Assembly (NCBI GenBank): GCA_964422155.1
Contig: CAYQZZ010000026.1
Location: forward strand, 1 to 25,746
DNA length: 25,746 nucleotides
Source: JBGPRB01 sp964422155
GTDB taxonomy: Bacteria; Chloroflexota; Dehalococcoidia; Dehalococcoidales; RBG-16-60-22
Direction of reading: 5' to 3'
A program made the translations under genes and the position numbers. Below, in pieces: positions 15,403-21,560 of the stretch. The notes beneath the pieces are model-generated. The model did no database searches. It was not told the DNA's origin and worked only from the letters and a program-made list of their open reading frames with translations. Positions within the stretch are counted from its first letter, which is position 1, and the number at the start of each line of letters is the position of its first letter.

Positions 15403-16146
15403 CTAACCAAAGTAGGCTTCAATTACCTTTTTATCTTCCATTACCTTATCTGGTGTGCCTTCGGCGATTTTCACACCTTTGTCTATGACTATAATCCGGT
15501 CAACCGCCTCCACCATCACTCTCATAATATGCTCAATTAATAAAACTGTTTTACCCATCTTACGTATTTCTTTTATAATGGCTAATATCCGTGGGATTTC
15601 CACATCGGTTGAACCGGCGGCTATTTCATCGAGCAATATTAACGTTGGATTGCTTGCCAAGGCCCTGGCTAGTTCAAGTCTTTTCAGGTTTAGTGTTGTT
15701 AAATCACTAGCTAGCGTATCTTTCTGCTCGGAAAGATTTACCAAGTCAAATATCTTGGCGTCTTCAGCTTCAGCAGCGGACTTTTTGAGTTCGCGGCCGT
15801 ATATTGCCGCTACCAGGATGTTTTCCCCCGCCGATAGATTAGTAAACGGCCGGGGAATCTGATAGGTTCTGGAAATACCAAGCCGGCAGAGTTTGTGTGG
15901 GGGGAGACCCGTGATGTCATTTCCCTTGAACTTTATTACTCCGGAGTCAGGCTTATATGCACCAGCGATGATATTTAATAGCGTTGTCTTGCCAGCACCG
16001 TTTGGGCCCATCACACCTACGATTTCACCTGCCTGCACATCAAAACTTAAGTCGCTAACAGCGACTAATCCCCCAAAACACTTGGTTACTCCAGCGAGTG
16101 AAAGAATTGGTGTTTCCAATGTTACCACCTTTCCTGAGGTTAGCAT
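15403..16146 (-). CDS. livG: Liv-type ABC transporter ATPase (LivG-like) with divergent signature motif
   Basis: The 247-residue ATPase has Walker A GPNGAGKTT (47-55), the LivG-type ISRTYQIPRPF (91-101), Walker B LILLDE (169-174), the switch His in LLIEH and the ending IAEGTPDKVMEDKKVIEAYF, all typical of LivG. The ABC signature, normally LSYGQ or LSGGQ, is LTTLN (149-153) followed by LKRLELARAL; Walker B is followed by IAAG, not PAAG. The partner LivF keeps a canonical signature, so one of the two composite ATP sites may be altered. ATG 16146 has no clear ribosome-binding site; a TTG ten codons in, after GGTGG, is an alternative start. The gene is 171 bases from livK, with a relic of a second binding protein between. 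Confidence 0.85.
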   Translation of the reverse strand: MLTSGKVVTLETPILSLAGVTKCFGGLVAVSDLSFDVQAGEIVGVMGPNGAGKTTLLNIIAGAYKPDSGVIKFKGNDITGLPPHKLCRLGISRTYQIPRPFTNLSAGENILVAAIYGRELKKSAAEAEDAKIFDLVNLSEQKDTLASDLTTLNLKRLELARALASNPTLILLDEIAAGSTDVEIPRILAIIKEIRKMGKTVLLIEHIMRVMVEAVDRIIVIDKGVKIAEGTPDKVMEDKKVIEAYFG

Positions 16147-16168
16147 CAGGTGGAAGAAATTACAGTTT

Positions 16169-16300
16169 TCACCCCTTTCGGAGGAAACCGATATGGCGAC
16201 AATTAGTCATCATATCGGTTTTCCCCACACCTTTGTTCACCTCGGCTCCGTCAAGTATGCCTGCTCTTTCGACGGCATACCAGGACTGACTGAATAATAA
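16169..16300 (-). pseudogene. Remnant of a second livK-type substrate-binding protein
   Basis: The minus strand between livK and livG encodes a short frame with WYAVERAGILDGAEVNKG and then VGKTDMMTN, ending at TGA (16171-16169). The intact livK has the matching segment FDAIKRAGKLDGAALNKA and then IGETDMPTI near residues 385-405. The resemblance also holds in the DNA (around 16211-16270 against 16493-16553). The frame is offset from that of livK and no start codon is present, so this is a decayed piece of a paralogous gene, left by duplication and deletion. Confidence 0.7.
16185..16221. repeat. 11-base perfect inverted repeat inside the livK relic
   Basis: AAACCGATATG (16185-16195) and CATATCGGTTT (16211-16221) pair perfectly around a 15-base loop. 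It covers the end of the recognisable relic. It may be the deletion junction itself or an mRNA hairpin separating livK from the distal genes of the operon. No T-run follows on the minus strand, so a terminator is unlikely. Confidence 0.5.
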
Positions 16301-16317
16301 CCCTATCTTATACCTGA

Positions 16318-17646
16318 TTAAGGAAGAGGGAATATCGGCTTACCTGACGTAGGTATGTCCTTGTGCTGGGAAAAGATTATAGGGAGTTCCCATTTCCATG
16401 GTTTATCAACCTTCGTCCACTGGCCAACAAAGAGCGGTATTCCGCTAAAGTGTTCCTCTTTAATAAACTTGACACGATAATTAATTGTTGGCATATCGGT
16501 TTCCCCGATAGCCTTGTTAAGCGCAGCTCCGTCAAGTTTGCCCGCTCTTTTAATGGCATCAAATAGGACTTGCATCGGGTAATAGCCATGACCTATCGCC
16601 GGGTTTAATGGTTGGCCTGTCGCTTTAGCCCATCTTTCAGCGAGCGATTTTGCCGTTGTGTCGCCGATACCGGGGCAGGCATCCGGTGGAAACGATGAAT
16701 CCCACCATACCTCGACACCAACACCCCACGGCAGGTCACCACCCCAGGATGACGCATCCACATAGAAAAGGGGCGCTCTTCCAATAGTAACTATCTTAGG
16801 TTTAAAGCCCATGGTGGCACATTGTCTCCACAGTGTCCCCCAATCAGGGGCAGGGCAATTGCCCCAGAGTATCTCAACATGGTTATTCATCCATTTCTTT
16901 ATTATAGGCGTGAAGTCCGTGGTGCCCATAGGGAACAGGCCCAATTTTTCCTCGGCACCTATAACCGTCAAACCGTATTCCTTTAGTGCCCCAGGAAACA
17001 ATCCGTACCAACCTATGCCGTCCGGGTCAGCTGAGGCTAAGACCCCGGCTACCTTGTTGGTCTGGTCAGCGTACATATCCAAGAATTCAAACCATGTATC
17101 CCTTATCGTATACCCAGGCTTGGCCCGGAAATCACCCTCTGGATATGGCATGACTATGCGAAAACCGCAAAGCCAGCTGTATTCCCAGGGTGGCGTAACC
17201 TCCGTCCTCATACCATTCCAGGGTTCAAAAGGACCACCTCCAATAATATGCGGGACCTTGTGCCGGTCAGCTACGGTAGCTACCGGGCCGTGAATCGTTA
17301 CCGGTTCATCGGGTGATACCAAGAGGTGTACCTTATCGCGGACAATCAGGTCTTCGGCAAGAGTCCCTGCCTTTACCGGGTCGCTCTCACAATCGGCGAC
17401 GATAAGCTTGACGGGTACTTTAGTGCCACCCAAGCTTACTCCACCTAGCTTGTTGATATCCTCGACAGCCGCTTTCATCCCGAATACACCACCTTCACCG
17501 AAACCACCAAACATGCCCGTCATTGGTGCAACGGTGCCGATGAGGATTTCTTTCGGAGCCGGGGCCGGAGCTGGTTTGGCACAGCCGCCGAAAATTAAAG
17601 CACCCACCAGTACAATCAACAGCGGAAATAAAATCATCCTTTTCAC
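16318..17646 (-). CDS. livK: Liv-type ABC transporter substrate-binding lipoprotein
   Basis: The 442-residue protein is a type-1 periplasmic-binding-fold receptor. Residues 1-21 form a lipoprotein signal (KRM, hydrophobic stretch, FGGC) with Cys22 as the lipidation site, followed by an Ala/Pro linker (CAKPAPAPAPKE). EILIGTVAPMTGMFGGFGEG opens the first lobe, and VKLIVADCESDPVKAGTLAE and VHLLVSPDEPVT are the next landmarks. It is longer than classic LivK (about 370 residues), in the range of receptors for aromatic and other non-amino-acid ligands. The start is GTG 17646, six bases after AGGAGGGC; the ATG three codons in is too far from it. It is the first and probably most transcribed gene of the importer operon. 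The ligand cannot be read from the sequence. Confidence 0.88.
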   Translation of the reverse strand: MKRMILFPLLIVLVGALIFGGCAKPAPAPAPKEILIGTVAPMTGMFGGFGEGGVFGMKAAVEDINKLGGVSLGGTKVPVKLIVADCESDPVKAGTLAEDLIVRDKVHLLVSPDEPVTIHGPVATVADRHKVPHIIGGGPFEPWNGMRTEVTPPWEYSWLCGFRIVMPYPEGDFRAKPGYTIRDTWFEFLDMYADQTNKVAGVLASADPDGIGWYGLFPGALKEYGLTVIGAEEKLGLFPMGTTDFTPIIKKWMNNHVEILWGNCPAPDWGTLWRQCATMGFKPKIVTIGRAPLFYVDASSWGGDLPWGVGVEVWWDSSFPPDACPGIGDTTAKSLAERWAKATGQPLNPAIGHGYYPMQVLFDAIKRAGKLDGAALNKAIGETDMPTINYRVKFIKEEHFSGIPLFVGQWTKVDKPWKWELPIIFSQHKDIPTSGKPIFPLP

Positions 17647-17840
17647 TTTTTAGCCCTCCTCTCCTTGAAGTAGAATTCCTCATAATGAGGTTATCGCCTA
17701 TTCAGCTTTAATAAATTACGTCATTTATCACCTCCCCCCTTGGCTTCAGGTTTCCCTACTTACTCCTGTCAATCTCTCAGACTTTCCTGAGCCACCCCTA
17801 GCAAAGAGAACTACAAATATTTTTACAGATATTCTAGCAG

Positions 17841-17870
17841 ATTGTATTTCTAATATTCCTCGATTGTCAA
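17841..17870 (-). promoter_or_regulatory. Promoter of the Liv importer operon
   Basis: On the minus strand a perfect TTGACA (17870-17865) and TACAAT (17846-17841) are spaced by 18 bases, predicting a start near 17834. This gives a leader of about 190 bases before the livK GTG. Confidence 0.65.
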
Positions 17871-18050
17871 GCTTCCCCAGCTATAAGAGTCCCAAATTAA
17901 ACAAAAACTCACATTCAGTCGTGTGACCTTCCACAAGGTGAAATCTCCAATCCTGTTACTAGCTGTTCCCTAATTGTGCACGTTTTTATCTAATGTAATA
18001 AAATAATAGGTGGTCTACACTATTAATTGAAGAATTCAAGATATTTTTTA

Positions 18051-18059
18051 TGATATACT
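18051..18059 (+). promoter_or_regulatory. Extended -10 element of the transhydroxylase operon
   Basis: TG-A-TATACT (18051-18059) is an extended -10 box; TTGAAG (18027-18032) upstream is too far (21 bases) to be a standard -35. A start near 18066 leaves about 35 bases before ATG 18101, which also argues against using the in-frame ATG at 18050. Confidence 0.4.
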
Positions 18060-18100
18060 ACTATACTGTCCAGAATTTGAAAATAAATGAGGAGGGGAAA

Positions 18101-20698
18101 ATGGTAGAAAAGGAGAAACTTAATAGGCAAGCTCCAGAAGAGAAATCATTCATAAAAGACATTAGCTTCTGCGGTGTTGCCAATGGCTCAAATACCTCGG
18201 TGGTCGATGTGAAGAACGGTAGAATAGTCAGGATTAGACCACTACACTATGATTGGAAGTATAAGCCCGAGGAATTTAACCCGTGGAAGATGGAGGCGCG
18301 CGGACAGGTTTTTGAACCAAGCATGAAAACACTGATACCTCCCCTCACTTTATCCTACAAGAAGCGCTGTTACTCTCCCAACAGGATTAGATATCCGTTA
18401 AAGAGAGTTGATTGGGACCCCAAGGGTGACAGAAATATAAAGAACAGGGGAACGAGCCGTTACGTAAGAATCTCATGGGATGAAGCACTGGAGACAATAG
18501 CCAGCGAGATATTAAGGATAAAGGGAAAATACGGGACAACGGCGATACTCTACCAGTCGGACCAGCATGGAGAGAATAAAGTTGTTCATGGTCCCCATGG
18601 GTGTGCTCGGAGGCTCCTCCCGCTCCTGGGGGGTTATACACTACAAGTAAGAAATCCGGACAGCTGGGAAGGATGGGCATGGGGTGCCAAACATGTCTGG
18701 GGATGCGAGCCTGTAGGGCAGCAAGTGCCCCAAACCAATAATATTCCTGACATTGCCGATAATACCGAGCTTCTTCTGTTCTGGGGATGCGACCAGGAAA
18801 CCACCCCCTGGGGATGGGAGGGACAGATGCCGAGCCGACTAAGCTACTGGTTCACCGAGCTCGGAATAAAACAGATATATATCTGCCCTGATCTGAACTA
18901 CGCCGCTGCTGTTCACGCCAATAGATGGATACCGGTACTACCCAATACGGATGCAGCGTTGTACCTGGGCGTAGCTTATGTCTGGATTACCCAAGGGACT
19001 TATGATAAAGAGTACGTGGCGACACACACGGTCGGGTTCGAAAAGTTCGAGGAATACGTTCTCGGCAAGGAAGATGGTATTCCCAAGACGCCTCTATGGG
19101 CAGAGAAGATAACGAGCGTCCCGGCGAGGGTAATTAAAGCACTGGCGAAGGAGTGGTCAAGAAAGAGGACAACAGTAGTAATTGGTAATGGCGGCCCCGG
19201 CATCAGGGGCCCATACTCAACGGAACCAGCCAGGCTGCAGGCTCTGCTGCTGGCAATGCAGGGATTGGGAAAACCGGGAGTTAGCCAGACCAAGATGATT
19301 GAATGGGGTCTTTTTGATAATGAGGAGCAGTGTGCTATGCCCAGAGGCTCGGTGCTGCCAAGCTTCAGGAAGGCATACCGTGGAGGTCACCCGGCGGATG
19401 AAAATACGCCGTTTATTCCCAAGACCCTTATTCATGAAGCTATCCTCAATCCACCCCTCACCTGGTACGGCAATGAGTCCGAGCTGCCGCCGAGGCAAAA
19501 TCAATTCGTGAAACACGAGTATCCTATGGAGGGTTGCTCCGAACTACACATGATATGGACCGATTCGCCCTGCTGGATAACATGCTGGAACGACGGGAAC
19601 AGGCTGATTAAAGCCTTCAGAGACCCGAAGATAGAATTCATCTTAGCCCAGCACCCCTGGCTGGAGAACGATTGCCTGTTTGCCGATATCATCCTGCCGG
19701 TCAATACCATATTTGAGGAAGATGATTTAGGATCGGATATCTTCAGCGGACAATTCAACCTCGTTTTCCCCCAACAGAAATGCATCGAATCAATTGGGGA
19801 GTCCATGAGCGACTACGAGATAGTCTGTGAAATCGCCAAGAAGCTGGGAGTTTATGAGGAGTACACAGAAGGCAAATCTGTTGAGGAATGGATAAGATAT
19901 GGTTTCGAAACGTCAGGCGTGCAAGACAGGATTAGCTGGGAAGAAATTAATGAAAAGGGGTATTATGTCATCCCAACCGACCCGAACTGGAAGAAATACC
20001 CGCCTGGCCTGAGAAAGTTTTACGAAGACCCTGAGGCCAATCCCTTAAGTACGCCGACGGGTAAGATAGAGTTTGAATCAACTGGCTTAAAAGAGCACTT
20101 CCCTGATGATGATGAGAGACCACCGGTGCCCCACTGGATACCATACGGTGAGTCGCACCAGGAAACCCGGCAACATCCCAACTCGAAGAAGTATCCTTTA
20201 CTCATCTGTTCCAACCACCCGAGATGGGGAGTACACGCCAATCACGAGGATATATCCTGGCTAAGGGAAATCGTAACGTGTAAAGTCAGAGGTACAGATG
20301 GATACCAGTATCAGCCCGTCTGGATAAATCCGGTGGATGCCGCCGCCAGGGGCATTGAAAACGGTGACATAGTTAAGATATCCAACGACAGGGGTGCTGT
20401 CCTTGGTGGCGCCTACGTAACCGAGAGGATGATGCCCGGGGCAGTAAGCCAGGACCACGGCGCAAAGTACGACCCGATAATTCCGGGAGAATTCGATAGA
20501 GGCGGAGCGATTGATACCATAGCTCCACGAAAACCAACCTCTAGAAATGCGGTAGGGATGGCTATGAGCGGATTCCTGGTTGAGGTTGAACGGGTCAATC
20601 TGGACGAACTGCGGAGACAATATCCCGAAGCATTCAAGAGACCATTCCACCCAACCGTTGGCACAATCATTGAGTCTTTCGTTGGAGGTATAGAATAA
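18101..20698 (+). CDS. Transhydroxylase-like molybdopterin alpha subunit with adjacent beta subunit
   Basis: Starting at ATG 18101, just after GAGGAGGGG, the protein has 865 residues. An in-frame ATG at 18050 would add 17 residues but has no ribosome-binding site. Like AthL it has no N-terminal cluster cysteines and opens its fold at SVVDVKNGRIVRIRPL. Landmarks are NRIRYPLKRVDWDPKGDRN, RISWDEALETIASEI, SDQHGENK with His156, and RNPDSWEGW with Asp187-Ser188-Trp189 as the molybdenum-ligand motif. It is closest to the orphan alpha subunit at 9724 through most of its length (for example HPWLENDCLFADIILP in both). The AthL pyrogallol-site residues at the positions of Trp354, Tyr404, Cys557 and Tyr560 are not kept. 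The stop codon abuts the start of the Fe-S beta subunit, so the two form a heterodimer with near certainty. Cytosolic; a hydroxylation or hydroxyl-transfer reaction on a different phenol is the best inference. Confidence 0.88.
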   Translation: MVEKEKLNRQAPEEKSFIKDISFCGVANGSNTSVVDVKNGRIVRIRPLHYDWKYKPEEFNPWKMEARGQVFEPSMKTLIPPLTLSYKKRCYSPNRIRYPLKRVDWDPKGDRNIKNRGTSRYVRISWDEALETIASEILRIKGKYGTTAILYQSDQHGENKVVHGPHGCARRLLPLLGGYTLQVRNPDSWEGWAWGAKHVWGCEPVGQQVPQTNNIPDIADNTELLLFWGCDQETTPWGWEGQMPSRLSYWFTELGIKQIYICPDLNYAAAVHANRWIPVLPNTDAALYLGVAYVWITQGTYDKEYVATHTVGFEKFEEYVLGKEDGIPKTPLWAEKITSVPARVIKALAKEWSRKRTTVVIGNGGPGIRGPYSTEPARLQALLLAMQGLGKPGVSQTKMIEWGLFDNEEQCAMPRGSVLPSFRKAYRGGHPADENTPFIPKTLIHEAILNPPLTWYGNESELPPRQNQFVKHEYPMEGCSELHMIWTDSPCWITCWNDGNRLIKAFRDPKIEFILAQHPWLENDCLFADIILPVNTIFEEDDLGSDIFSGQFNLVFPQQKCIESIGESMSDYEIVCEIAKKLGVYEEYTEGKSVEEWIRYGFETSGVQDRISWEEINEKGYYVIPTDPNWKKYPPGLRKFYEDPEANPLSTPTGKIEFESTGLKEHFPDDDERPPVPHWIPYGESHQETRQHPNSKKYPLLICSNHPRWGVHANHEDISWLREIVTCKVRGTDGYQYQPVWINPVDAAARGIENGDIVKISNDRGAVLGGAYVTERMMPGAVSQDHGAKYDPIIPGEFDRGGAIDTIAPRKPTSRNAVGMAMSGFLVEVERVNLDELRRQYPEAFKRPFHPTVGTIIESFVGGIE

Positions 20699-21511
20699 AT
20701 GAAGGCTTTAGTTATCGATATCTCAAAATGCAATGGATGTTACAACTGCCAGATTGCCTGTAAGGACGAGCACGTCGGCAACGACTGGACACCCTATGCC
20801 AAGCCTCAGCCGGACACCGGGCAGTTCTGGATGAAGATTACTGATATGGTCAGGGGGACGGTGCCAAAGGTGAGGGTTACCTATCTCCATGACATCTGCC
20901 AGCACTGTGACGAGGCGCCGTGCATCCCGGCATGCAAGCAAAATGCGATATACAAGAGAGATGACGGGATAGTCATCATTGACCCTGAAAAGTGTGCTGG
21001 CAGGATGGATTGCCTTGATGCCTGTCCGTACGAAGGAGTACTTTACTTTAACGAGGTTCTCAACATAGCTCAGAAATGCACCTTCTGTGCTCACCTGCTG
21101 GATAAAGACTGGAAAGAACCCCGATGCGTTGAGGTATGTCCCACCGAAGCGCTGAAGTTCGGTGAAGAGTCCGAGCTCAAGGACCTGATAAGCAAAGCTG
21201 AGGTATTGCACCCCGAGTTCAAAACCAAGCCAAGGGTATACTACATAGGCTTGCCCAAGAGTTTCATAGCCGGAGCCGTTTATGACCCGAAAAAAGACGA
21301 ATGCATCGAGGGCGCAACAGCGACACTGACGGACTCAAAGACGGGCGAAAAGCTTACCGCCACTACAGATACCTTCGGCGACTTCTGGTTTGAAGATTTA
21401 AAGGCAGGCAAATATTCAGTAAAGATTGAAGCCAAAGGATTCGCCGCCAAGACGATAGATTCTATCAGCACAGAGAAGGATGTAAACTTGGGAGACATTC
21501 CGCTATCTTAG
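20699..21511 (+). CDS. athS: Transhydroxylase-type Fe-S beta subunit with C-terminal beta-sandwich domain
   Basis: The 270-residue protein matches the architecture of the small subunit of pyrogallol-phloroglucinol transhydroxylase: a four-motif ferredoxin-like electron-transfer part (1-180) and a Cna-B/transthyretin-like domain (about 188-270, VYDPKKDECIEGATATLTD ... GDFWFEDLKAGKYSVKIEA). Cluster cysteines are 11, 14, 17, 21; 67, 70, 75, 79; 99, 105, 109; and 127, 130, 143, 147. The third motif should have a Cys at 102 but has Arg (CAGRMDCLDACP), leaving one cluster with three Cys. AthS itself has lost this cluster further and carries three. There is no Tat signal and no membrane anchor. ATG 20699 directly follows the TAA of the alpha gene, with GGAGGT upstream inside the alpha gene, so translation is coupled. 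It is the only beta subunit in view and may serve the three or four alpha subunits of the window. Confidence 0.88.
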   Translation: MKALVIDISKCNGCYNCQIACKDEHVGNDWTPYAKPQPDTGQFWMKITDMVRGTVPKVRVTYLHDICQHCDEAPCIPACKQNAIYKRDDGIVIIDPEKCAGRMDCLDACPYEGVLYFNEVLNIAQKCTFCAHLLDKDWKEPRCVEVCPTEALKFGEESELKDLISKAEVLHPEFKTKPRVYYIGLPKSFIAGAVYDPKKDECIEGATATLTDSKTGEKLTATTDTFGDFWFEDLKAGKYSVKIEAKGFAAKTIDSISTEKDVNLGDIPLS

Positions 21512-21560
21512 CGAGCACGAAAAACTAGGATAGGTAAGTAGCCAAGAACGGAGGTGTGAC

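Larger units (their letters stand above)
17647..18100. other. Divergent regulatory region between livK and the transhydroxylase operon
   Basis: About 450 bases without a gene. It holds the livK promoter (minus), a likely plus-strand promoter next to 18101, and a palindrome CCTCAT-A-ATGAGG (17678-17690) in the livK leader about 15 bases upstream of its ribosome-binding site. The livK leader is about 190 bases, long enough for leader-based control, but I recognise no known riboswitch. The shared region suggests importer and enzymes could be co-regulated. Confidence 0.55.

Noticed and set aside
18050..18100. N-terminal extension of the alpha subunit from ATG 18050
   Set aside because: No ribosome-binding site, overlaps a likely -10 element, and ATG 18101 follows GAGGAGGGG.
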